A stretch of 64,000 nt of DNA from the NCBI GenBank assembly GCA_019925795.1, contig CM034307.1, positions 21,783,197 through 21,847,196 on the forward strand, written 5' to 3'. Shown here one piece after another: positions 34,701 through 46,700 of this stretch. The notes under the pieces were generated by a model, which saw only the letters and a list, made by a program, of their open reading frames with translations, did no database searches and was not told where the DNA came from. The position numbers and the translations under genes were made by a program. This stretch comes from Dendrobium chrysotoxum. Lineage: Eukaryota > Streptophyta > Magnoliopsida > Asparagales > Orchidaceae. Position 1 is the first letter of the stretch, and every line of letters begins with the position of its first letter.

Positions 34701-37700
34701 CCACACTCGCAAAGGTATAATGTTTCTAACTCAAAAAATCCCGTTCTCGATTTCGTGTCGAGCCGACAAACCACCTATACACGCTTTCTTAAGCGTGGTG
34801 GGAAGGGAACCCGGTATGACACCTACGGCGAGGCGGGTAGGCCCTATACATGCTTTTCTTAGCGTGGTGGGGACAATTTTAAGTATCCGTACGCGGCTCT
34901 GTACCTGCGGGGAAACAACTGCTCGTCTTTTTTAGGTACATTTGAAGACTCATACACGCTTTCTTAAGCGTGGTGGGGGATTGAAAACAATATCGGCCGA
35001 GGTGCCCTCGAAAGAGGGCACCTTCCATACACGCTTTTCTTAGCGTGGTGGAAAAGGCCCAGTTTTCTGTAGTTTCCCCTAAAAGGGGGAGACGCCGGGA
35101 GGCTGCCGAAATTCCGACTGAAGACACAAGGGACTTGAACAAAATTTGGACAAGCAAAGGACTTGACTTGGACAATGAACTGAACATGAATTGAGCCTAA
35201 ATCAAACTTAAATGAACTCAAATACAAAAGAAATCGAGCATAAATTTGGACTTGCAATAAATGACAACAAATTAGGATCAAATTGAACTCAAATTGGAAC
35301 AAAGTTTGAACTACAGAAGACTTGTTTTGGACTTGAACTTGAACCTTACAATGTCGAATGGGATTTGATAATGAACTATACTTAATTCGAATTGAGCACA
35401 AAGAATTTGAATTAACCATAAGGACTCGTACTTGGACTCTATTTGGATATTGATATGGACAATAAAATGAACTTGAACTTCATTTCACTTAAAAGTGAAC
35501 CATGGTTTAATGGTCATGAACTCAAACCAAAGCTTGGACAAATGAAAGGGACTTGAATGAATTTGAATTCAAACAAGTGACAATGAACAGCAGGGAACCA
35601 TTTCTTGAACTCAAATGACTTTGAGCTTGACTTAAATATAATGATGGGGACTTGTATCAAACTCGAACAATAGAAGACTTGAAAAATCCATAAGGAACAT
35701 GAAATGATTGTGACATTCCACCTGCAAGTATATGCTAAGGACTCATTGCAAATCACTTTTCAAGGTGGAGACATTTGGTATGCAAGCAAATATGTCGGTC
35801 TCTTATAATCACAAGGAAATTAGCACACAAGTGAATGTGGCAAGTGGGAGGCCAACATATGAGAAGAAATCAACAATGAATGCAATCAACCCGATGGTCA
35901 ATAACAATCTGCTTGTAGACACATCGAGTTCTTGTAGATTGTTGGAATTTATATGCCATGAATTCAACGAGTCACTAGCAAACATGAATGAGAGGATCGT
36001 AGTGAACATAAATCACCTATGAGTCATTCATGCAAATAAATATTTCTATCCCCTACGAGCAGAATGATTCGACATGCAACAAATACAAAAAAAAAAAAAA
36101 CCTTCTTGCAAGTAGAGACCAAATTGAAGGCATGACGATGTGTTTACAATCAATCCATAACATAGAGTTCCCAAGAAATTTTGAAGATCTTTGAAGATCT
36201 TCAAACCAATCAGAATACAAATGTCAGTAAGCAATATTGCTAGTTTCACCATGCATACTGCAAAGAACCTCCAGAGGTATTAAAAGTCTGCAAGGTGTAA
36301 AGTTTATTTATCAGATGAAAGAACTACTTTACAATACCCTGGCAAGCACGCATTCCTATCTACTACGAGTATAAAGGAAGTGATCATCGTAGTATTTTAG
36401 AGCCAACACTGAGCAATACACAAGTGACTAAAGCAGTCCTCTATGAATATAAAGACCGGTGTAATGAATAGCACTTTATGCAATTGTGCAGGAAGATACA
36501 GTGATCCTTGCAAATAACAAGATTTCTTGCCAGCACACTCAATGCAACGTACAGTGAACTCAAGCATCCATGAACAAATATAGAAGATTCATCAGGCATG
36601 TGAAGGTTGACTTGCGAGTTAAAGAAAGGAGGGCATAGACTTTCGATGCATGCAACACTTCATCTGCAAGCGATATCAGTAGAATTGTAACGAATGTCAT
36701 GTAACAAACACCATGACACTCTAACAAGCAACAACAGTATGGTGTTAAGCAAAATGTATCAATCTCTTACGAACCGTCGTAGGAGATTTATCGCATATAA
36801 GTAAGGGCATTTACAAGCAGATGTAGGAGAGCTCTTGCTCAAATAAAAGTCCAATCAAAGGTGATGTCAAATAATATGTGGTGGATGTTAAACCTCTCCA
36901 TAGTCAGTAACCACTTAATATCAGTCAAAAGCATTGATCCCTCACAACCAGAAGGATTCGATACAAAGAGGAAATGACAAACCGTTAGTACAAGACTATG
37001 GCCCATGATTCTAAATCCTAAGGTATTAGTAAAGACGCAGTCATCCAAGGTTGAAATGATTGATTCTTTATTTAAGCCAACAAAAAATGATGATGATGAC
37101 ATGACCTAGGAGTTGCCCATTGATCTCTATACAAGTTCTGAGAAGAGAAAACTAGATAATATCATTTTCAAAGATGAAGTGAATGATCTTAGTTCATCCA
37201 AGTTCTAAATGTCAAGTTGAATAAGATTATCGAGGTTTACGCGTTCCTGATGAATCAATGATCCCCTAATCTTACACTGATGATTTCACATGGCTCAAAA
37301 ATGAATGACGTATAATGTATGCTAGCTCCTACGGGCCACTGTGGGAGACCCGCTGTACACCAAATTTATTATCCATAAGTAAAATACGAAGTGAATACGA
37401 GCTTCTACGAGCTATTGTAGGAGACTCGTTATAAATACAAAGTGCCATCCCTGAACAAATACAGAAGGTCGTCATCAAATATGAGCTTCTACTAGCTGCA
37501 ATAAGACGCCACCGGATCTGTAACTTTCATGCAAGCAGACAGAAGGCATTTATAAATATTCCTAAAATACCCCCGTACGTGCAGTGTAATATGTATGCAC
37601 ATAGGTACACCAAAATGCATGTGTAACTGTAAACACCCGCATGGGCCTCGACGAGCGTGTTATTGGTACACACGTGATGTCTAGGGATGCTACGCGGGTT

Positions 37701-40700
37701 AATAAGTGAATTCCAGTTCGAGCCCGATCCTTCTATACAGGTAGATAGGAGTCGACACGGCTCGGACTATTAAATAAATATACGGTCGTGAGGTCGATCG
37801 AGATATTTATTTTATACGTTCATATTAGGCCTTCAAGGCCTATAATCAAGAGAATTCACTTACAAAAGCATAAAGCTTACGAAACCCGATCCTTTATCGA
37901 CATCTCGATAGAGTCGACAAGGTTCAATCCACAAATACAAATGACCCCAAAATCATCCCGATGATGGCCGTGTTGAATGTAGATCTCAACCAGAGCGATT
38001 AATTCCACATTTCTAAAGTTCACAAATATTATCAAATGCCACCCAAACTCCCACAAAATCCAAAACTCCACAGAAATTCCCAAGGTCTCAAAACTCCAAA
38101 ATATTTAAAATTGAAATCCAACCATCAAACACTCAAAGCAAAATCCATCCACCCTCCGCAATAGTTTGCCGAGGTGGACAAATTGAAAAATACTTCAGCT
38201 TACAAAGAACTAACGCTTGGTCGAAAAATATCACTAGGATCCATTCTCAAACAATCTCCTGCCAATAAGGACGTGGTACGTATCCTCTAACCTGCAATTT
38301 CGTCGCCAAATGGCACTGCAGGATAAACGGTTATGACCCGGGGTCCTTTGAACCGAGTGGTTTTGCCGCCAAATGGCACCACATGATATCGGTTATGGCC
38401 AGAGCCAATACGTTCCTTTTTGGCATCAAATCCTTGAGATATGAATCAATAGGATATGATCGATAGGGCACAAAGCCCTCTGTTAGCTAAGGTGGATTCA
38501 AATTTGTCCCCTTAGACAAACATTCACCCCAGGTCTACAAGGTCCCCTTGGACGAAGCAATCCATGACTGCCGACAAGGATCCTTCTGTCAGGTTGGGTC
38601 GACTACCTCCTCTGACTAAGTAAACCAGGGACCACGATGGCCCGGGACGACGGAACCATGGGATCTTGATAAGGTACATCATCCATTCCCCCACCATCCG
38701 CTTTAAGTGCAAGATGGTAAAATTTTAATTTTTAAAATATTAAATTTTTCGACATCAACCTATATTGCTACTATATGCCAGATGCACGTATACTCCTACG
38801 TATCTGATCGATGACTAGCCTTAATCGAAAGTTCTCTCTCGTTATCGGGAGGGGTAATTAACTATAGGGGTTTGCGCCTATAGGAAACCAGAACTCAGAT
38901 CATAAAGTCCTCGCAAAATGAGGGCGAAATCTCTGGTTAGTGTCTTATCTACAAACCCATCTGCCTTCCAAAATTTACCCCGGAACTTAATTCTGTTAAA
39001 ACTCCTCCCCCAAAGAAAACAAAGCGGGCGGAGGCCGGGGCTGAATTTTTGGAGCCCACAGTATGTTTCAAGTATAAATGCTATTGAAGAAACCACTTAT
39101 AAAAGGTTAACTGAGATTATGGAGTTAACCTTAATTACATAAAATAATTTATTCATGCAGGATGATATGGCTAGGCCTTTTTACAATTGGAAATCCTATA
39201 GTTAATTGTATATTATTTGACGAATGAAGTGATTAATGGTGAGGGTATGGTGTAGAAAAAAAGAAGGCAATCAAGGAGTCGATGCACTAAGGAGTTGAAA
39301 GTAAGTACATTTCAAACTAGGATGGTTTAGAGCCTTACTGCACCTCTTGTTGACCTCTTGAAATTGAAGTTCTGTTCTCTTTTCCCGCTTTCCTCAATCT
39401 TTCTTTTTACATGGCTTGGTTGCTTCTTTTCTTTGCCTTGATGAAATGTTCCTTGGCTTGTTGACTGTTCTATACTTGTTTCCTTCCCTTTTTGGCTAGA
39501 AGAGAATATAGAGAGAGGGTCTTTTAGAGAAGATGGATGATATGAATCAGCTAGGATGAGAGAGAGAGAAAATACAAATATTGAAGTTCTGTGCTTTTTG
39601 AATTCAATCTTATATTTAGAATTGAATGAAAACCCCTAGTTCAAGTTACTATTTGTAGACTTCCAAAACCCGAGGAGAAAACTGATAAGGGTGATAATGA
39701 TAAAATTTATTATTTTATCACAAGTATAAAATAAGTGATTACATCGGACAATCGCCTTATCTTGATAAGTATTCCTCCATATTAGGATAAATCTCTCGAT
39801 CTTTAATTCAAATACACCTTCTCTCTCTTCCTCTTTAGTATGAATGATCCTTACTTGATGGGGAGAGATTTTGGGATTTAACTTCAAGCTCTTTTTCATT
39901 TAAATTATAGCCCTTCATGAAGCTTCCCTATAGCCTTGTGGGCTTCATGTACTCAAATTTATTTATGGGATTAATTTTGAGTCTAACATAAAAATGTATT
40001 TTTGAAAGCTTATACTAATTCTTGTGACACTTTGTTCTTTGATAACTTCCATTATTGGTCCTGTGCTCATATAAGAAGATTCAGTGTTAATGTTAGGTTG
40101 ATAGCTTGTGCTATACTTCTGTGAACTAATGAAATGAATACAAATTTGAATTTTGCTAGCATTAGGACATTCTCTAAAAGCATTATGCCACGATATTATT
40201 GGTTATGGTGAGACGTAAACTAGGGTGAGAAGACAAACCACAACTTAACTTGATAGTGGTGAAAGCAGTCAAGGTTGCGCTAGTCTGGCACTCTTGAATG
40301 ACGTGACACAATTCAAGTGTGGTGAAAAGCTAGCAAGAGTTGACTTGGTTAAAATATAAGATTAGATTTGCTTCATGGAATTTAGAGATTTTGAATGGAA
40401 AGGCAAGAGAATATGTGGACCATAATAAAAATAAAATAAATATTGATTGTTTATAATTCAATATAATTAAGAAAAATTCAAGGTTATTGGGGAAGATTAT
40501 AAGTTATTGTATATTGAAAAATTTAACAACAGAAATGAGATTGAAATAGTAATGGATTAATATTTGAAAGAGAAAATTATTGAGATGAATAGGGTTATTG
40601 ATTGAATGGTTGCTATTATGACAGTTATCAATGAGGACCTTATGAATGTGATAAGTTCTTATGCTGCTCAAGTTGGATTAGAAGATAGTTTTGAAAATTA

Positions 40701-43700
40701 ATTTTAAAAAGGAAAATGATGAATTATGACATTGTATACTTGTATACTTGATGAAGAATAAATATTTGTTGGAGGCAGTTTAAAATGGCATGTTGATTTT
40801 GGTAGGATGTGCTATTTGATGTGGACTTGTAATGGTGGTCGGTCAAAGCTTCAATTTGCTGTAGGAGGATGTCTAAAGATAGTTGGAATCTTTAGGATGT
40901 GTCTGGGAGCAAGTGGTGGTGGCTTGAGGTGGTGGGAGGTTGCTCCTTTGGTTAAGGTAAAAATCAACTAGTCCTTTTATGAGATTAGAAAATATGAGGA
41001 GAAGGACCGAGGTGTCTCCAATGGTGGGAATGACTCATGATGGTTATTGTTTAGTATTGTGTAGTGTTCTGGAGTTAGTGGAGTGGAGGTTTGGAGTTTG
41101 AGTGTATGTAGAAAGATTTCTCTTGGCCTGGATAAGGTTTATCTGTCCATTTCTGAAGTACCAAAAGCAAAATTCTTATCCAGCGGGTTCCTTGTTCTCA
41201 TCAACTGTGTACCGGACTCTTTTTGAAAAGCTCAAGGTTCCTTATTAACATGGAAAGTTTCGTGGGAAGATCTTACTAAGTAAGGAGAGTCCAAATCTTT
41301 GCATGGAGGTTGTAATCATGGCATATTGTTAATGGATGTGTTAGGATTTGTTGAAGATGGAAATGATATAATGAGTCATTTGGATGAAAAATACACTAAG
41401 ATATAACCCTTGCTACTCACCAAAAAAGATAACCCTTGCTACTCACCAAAAAAAAAAAAAAGCAAGATTGGGTGATTGCTACCAAGTAAATCACTAAGGC
41501 TAGAATTCAACCACCAAGCCTCTATTCCAAGTGTGTGAACACTCTAAATTGTTAAAATGTCATCAATCTCTTTATTCCTTTATACTATCATATTTATAAA
41601 GTCTTCAAAGCAATCAAAATTAAAAAACACAAAGGAGGGAGGAGTTTGGGCCAATTTTAAGTGCAAGGTTTCTTGAATGGCGTAAGCTACATTTAGTGAA
41701 GAGAAGCATCTCTTAATTTTGAGGGGCCAACCACTTTTGATGGAGGGAAGTTTTAATTTGAATTAACAACCACCCCCTCTTAAAATTGAAATGCAACCAT
41801 TCGCTCTTAAAATTTTGAATGATTTTTTTTTTTTGAATTTCAAAATTTGAATTTTAAACATTCAAAATTTTCTATTTTCTCAAAAATAAAAATTATGCCA
41901 GAATAGTCAATATAGTCTTATTATTACAGACATAAAAATAAAATAAAAAGCTAATTTTTATTGGCTTGCTTTTTGGTACTTGATCTTATAGCTGGTCCAT
42001 TCCTTACATTCCGTGCTCCACTACATTGATATGAAAGGATTCATGGTAGTTATGGAATCAGAGATAGACATGCTATTAGAAAAGTTATATTTGATTTTGT
42101 AGTAACGTATGTCTTGTAATATTAAACATATACTTTAATGAATAAGAAGACCATTTAGTTTTTTATAAAAGTGTTGCCACGAAATCACAAATATGTTTCC
42201 TCTTACTAAGAAATAAAATCTTATCGCAAAAATTATAATGTTATTCTAGGAGAGAGTCTGAACTCATAACAAAGTTTTTTTTATAGATATATATATTAAG
42301 AATACTGAGAAAACAATCAAGAAATTATTGACTTAGGATAAGGTTGTGGAATTTGAAATGTGAGAAATTATTGATGTTTCAAGATATGTTTCTGAGGAAG
42401 ATAAGTTGAAAAATTTTAATTGGATGAAACTTGATGTGGGATAAGGTGGCTTTTTCTATTGGGAGGATTATTGTAGAAGTTTTGAGAGAGTCTAGAAATT
42501 AATCATATTTATAAGGAAATTTAGTAGTGGAGTGTGGAGGTTTACAGTTTCTTAAGAAAAATCAATTGCATTTACAAGATGGAAAAAAAAAAAAAACTTC
42601 TAAGACTTATATTGATCATAAAAAACCTAGTACTCCTTCAAATCCTATAATTTTTGATGATTTATATAATCAATATGATACAACAGAAGGAGAATAATGA
42701 GATTTATAGAATAACTCAGGTAAAAGATAAAATACATAGAGACTTTGATCAAATTAGATATATTAGAATTGAAGATAATAAAATCCTGATTAAATACAAA
42801 GTCGTCAAATAGGGATGGAGATGCTACTTTGAGAATGTACTAAATGAGAATTTTAAGAACGAAATTATTTTGGAAGAACATAATGAACAATATAATTAAG
42901 TATATTTCAAATTGTTCCAAAAAAAATGGAATAGTTTTAGTTCGAAGAAAATACATAAATTTATGATTTTAGGTCTGTTAGAGATTAGTGGAGTTAGGAG
43001 GGATATTATAGTCATTTTTGTTAATATATATATTTTTAATAGAACTTTGATGAATAAGAGGATGTCAAATGATTGAAGAAGAAACATTTTGATACAAATT
43101 TTTATATATAAATTTGTTGTTTATAATTATGCTAATTATAGAAGCATTATAGTTATGAGTAACACATTGAAGCTATGGAAAAGAGTAATATAACATAGGC
43201 TTAGAAAAATTATATTAGTTTTAGAGAATCAATTTGGTTTTATGCTAAGAAGATATGCTGTAAAAGTGATTTTTATGTTAAAAAATTAATTTAGTAGTAC
43301 AAATAACAACAAAAATATCTTCATATGATTTTTATTGAACTTGAGAAGATAGATGATTGAGTACCATAATAAATGATTTGGTATACATTAAGATGCATTA
43401 ATAGTATGTTGATGTTCTTAAAGATTTGTATGATGTAGCATTGATTAATATTCATTATTTTTGAGTGATATAAGAGTTTTCATATGTAATATGTTTACAA
43501 TAAGATCATCATTGAGTCCATATCATTTTATATTGGTTATACAGATGCTCGAAAAAGATGCTCAAATTGAGGTGCCTTTCAGTGAAATCATTTTATAGTT
43601 GATATAGCTTTAATTGGGAGGACTTGCTATAATAAGCAAAGAATTAGAACAATGAAAGAAATATTTAAAAGGTAGTGGGCTTAGAATTATACAGTTCTGA

Positions 43701-46700
43701 TGCATTCCTCCATTTCAACCATCTAATTTGAATTCTACTAATAAATATACTCATCTATTTTACCATCACTTGAACAATAGACCCAAGATATCTAACATAT
43801 GTACCTTTTTTAATGACTTGATCGCCCAAAGTCACAATCCTCTCACCAGATCTATTACTACTAAAGTTATATTTCATGTATTTAGTTTTAGATCTACTCA
43901 AATGAAAATTTTTAAACTCTAAAGTGTACCTCCATAATTCAATTTTTCCTTCAACTCCCTCTCTAGTCTTATCAACAAGAAGAATATCATCAGCAAAAGC
44001 ATATACCAGGATACATCCTCTTGCAAATGTCTAGTTAGAACATCCATAACTAAAGCAAAAAGATACGATCTTAATGCAGATCCTTGAGATAATCCAACTA
44101 AAATAGGAAAGTACTTGGTCAAACCACTTTGTGTTTGAACACAAGTAACAACACCTGCATTCATATCCTTAATAACTTGAATATAGGCATTATTAACTCC
44201 TTTCTTTTCTAAAATTTTCCAGAGCACTTCTCTGGAACTTTATCATATGCTTTCTCTAAATCAATAAATATTTGCTTGTTAGATGAGTAGATAAAACTTA
44301 TGTGAAGGGATTATGAAGGAGAAATGGTAGACCTAAGTTATATGCATGTAAGCTGTTGATTTGATAAGAATATGTCCAATTTAGAAAAACACTCGGTATA
44401 AATGAATATAAAATGAGAATTCATAAAGTTGATGATACATAGTTGGGATATGAATGATGATGACTTTGGGTTTGATTGGACATTGGTTTATGCTTTCTTT
44501 GACTTGACCAATTTGATCATAGAGTCTCTTGGATCATGGCTTTCCCCTTTGAGCGTCATTTGCACCCATAAATTGTAAAATGTATGCATTTACCTTTGGC
44601 ATGTCACTTGTTTTAGCTTAGCTTTGCGATGGTGCTTCCTTTTTGGCTTGATGGGTTAGCAAGGTATTGTTCTCTTTTACTTTTTCGTGGTTGGCAAGAG
44701 ATCATTTTCTTAAGCTCTTGGCTGGGTTGGTAAGAGGATGACTTGTTCAACTTTGTTCTTAGCTTGTCTTGGATCTTATCTTTCTTTTGTACCTTAACGT
44801 TGTTTCTCTTAGAATGTCGACTGCTGTTGGTTGGAGATGAATGGTTTTATTATTGTGGATAGTTGCCTCCATCTGGAAACATTGCCCCCTTGCTATACTG
44901 ATTAAGGCTAGTTAAGACAACAGTTCTTTAGTTTGTTCCATGAAGTTGGTAAGATGGATCACTAATTTGATCATTTTATTTTCTAAATATCCCTAGTCAA
45001 CGGCTTCTCCTTGTGCAGTGGTAGGTTCAATAGTCTCATTAGGCTTTAACAATTTTTGTAATGACTCGGTCCGGTGACTCGAACTAACGATGCGGGAACA
45101 AATAGCCGGATGGTTAAAACTTTTTTAAAATTCAAAAATAGTTTATCATCTAAATTTCATATAAAAACTGAAGAGCCACTAATACAATTTTCATATTTGA
45201 ACCATTCATTAAAAAAGCATATGAGGCGGACGCCTCGAGTCGAGGCGTGGACTGGGCGAACTGAGGTTTAAGCCTCAAGTGTTCGGGTGAAGCTTACGCC
45301 TTTTTTCACTGAGGCATATGCCTCAAGGCGTGAGGCGCCGAGGCGACAAAGGCGCTGCCTCGATTCATTTTGCCAGACTCGTGCGTGTGCGCCAGTCGAC
45401 CGCCCTTATTAGACTTAGGGCTTCTTTTTCAAAGAACTTCTACCACTTGCTCTCGTTTGTTCTCTCTCGTTCCATGTTCTCTTTCGTTCATTCGTGCACA
45501 AAGCTTTCGCCGACTTTGACAGCCAGTTCGGTCGATCGTTCCTTCGTGTACACTTCTTCCGCCGACTTCGACTTCGTCGATGACTTCCAAGTTGACGATG
45601 ACTTCGTATGCAAAGGTAAGGTTCCCGATCTTTCTTCCCCCATTGTTTTCATCATCTTCGCCTGATTTTTCTTCCCATTGTAGTCAGTGCTTCGTCTTCA
45701 TCTTCGACTTGGACTTCGACGTGCCTTCGACGTGTTTCATCTTCGACCTCTATCCGACGTGCCTCTCCGACTTAATCTTCGACTTCGACGTGCCTGATTT
45801 TCTTCCCATTTTTTCCTCTTCGACTTAATCTCCGCCAAGGTAATGACTATTCCTCTTCGCCTGCTTCCTGTAAGGATTCGTTGGTTCTATTTACTTAAAA
45901 GAGAAACTGCATCACTTACGTTATTAAAAATATGGCTTCTTGTTAGATTAGGACTGATGTGTTGTTTATTTAATAAAGATTGATATCATGAGTTGCTTAT
46001 TTTATGTGGTTGGCATTGAGTAGTATAAGGCCCATTCTGCTACCATGTTTGTACCCTGCTTAATTCATTCCAAATATAATAATTTTGACGAAATATTTGT
46101 GTGCAATTATTCAAAAGCGTTGGGGAATTATATCCAAAGAACTTATTTAGAAATAGTGGTGGTTCCTTTTGAGATATCTCAATTATTGTGCACAAAATTC
46201 TTATCAATTATTTTTGATAATTTTCTTTATTTAATCAGCCTTAAAAGTGGACTTCTCAGCATCAAAGCTTTTTTGCAAAAAATTTCAGTAATTTGGTTCA
46301 GCATCAAAGACATGTTTTGAGGTTTTTGGTCTTTCTATTTGAGAGCAGGTCACTATTTTGAGTTCCTTGTTTTTTTTATTCAAGAGCTTTCCGATTTAGT
46401 AATTTATATGTAGATTTTACCAACCTATTATTTTCTGTTATTATGTGTAGATTTTAGTCATTTTACCAACCTTGATTTTCCAAGAACTTCATTTTCTGTT
46501 ATTATAAAGATTAAAGAGGATAAATAAATAATAAATTATTGTGCCATTAAAATCTAAAACAATATAATTGTAAATCAATTTATGTCATCAATTTATGATC
46601 AAATTTGTATTTTTATTTTGATGTTAATTGTTTATTCCTATCAATTATTAGTATGGCTAGCGGCACAAGAAGAAAAGATCCTGCATAGAAATATGGCACT

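Larger units (their letters stand above)
33620..39060 (+). mobile_element. Long solo-LTR-like element P (5.44 kb)
   Basis: Bounded by TGTTGACC on the left and GCCCACA on the right, with a 5-bp duplication GTATG at 33615-33619 and 39061-39065. Those are LTR-retroelement marks, but no primer site, tract, gag or pol is present. It is matched in reverse by 54893-59770. In order it holds a GC- and pyrimidine-rich leader (33720-34370), a purine-rich run (34540-34670), four hairpins (34780-35057), a zone rich in TTGAAC (35130-35660), a zone of scattered hairpins and TGCAAG motifs (35700-37600), and a well-conserved right third (37630-39060). Sense orientation is not fixed because both strands give TG...CA. 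It is best explained as a solo LTR of a long-LTR family, or a non-autonomous element. Confidence 0.78.

Noticed and set aside
34879..35756. Minus-strand ORFs of 80-151 codons
   Set aside because: They read through the hairpin array and TTGAAC-rich zone of element P. The frames depend on repeat composition and are not kept in the inverted copy.
37120..37620. CTGATGA motifs in element P as possible hammerhead ribozymes
   Set aside because: The matching GAAA and cleavage-site helices were not found at suitable distance, so no ribozyme fold could be supported by eye.
45318..45828. ORFs of 115 and 82 codons at the left end of the hAT
   Set aside because: Subterminal repeats and a C/T-rich repeated TTCGACTT stretch create them. 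They lie upstream of the transposase and lack known motifs.
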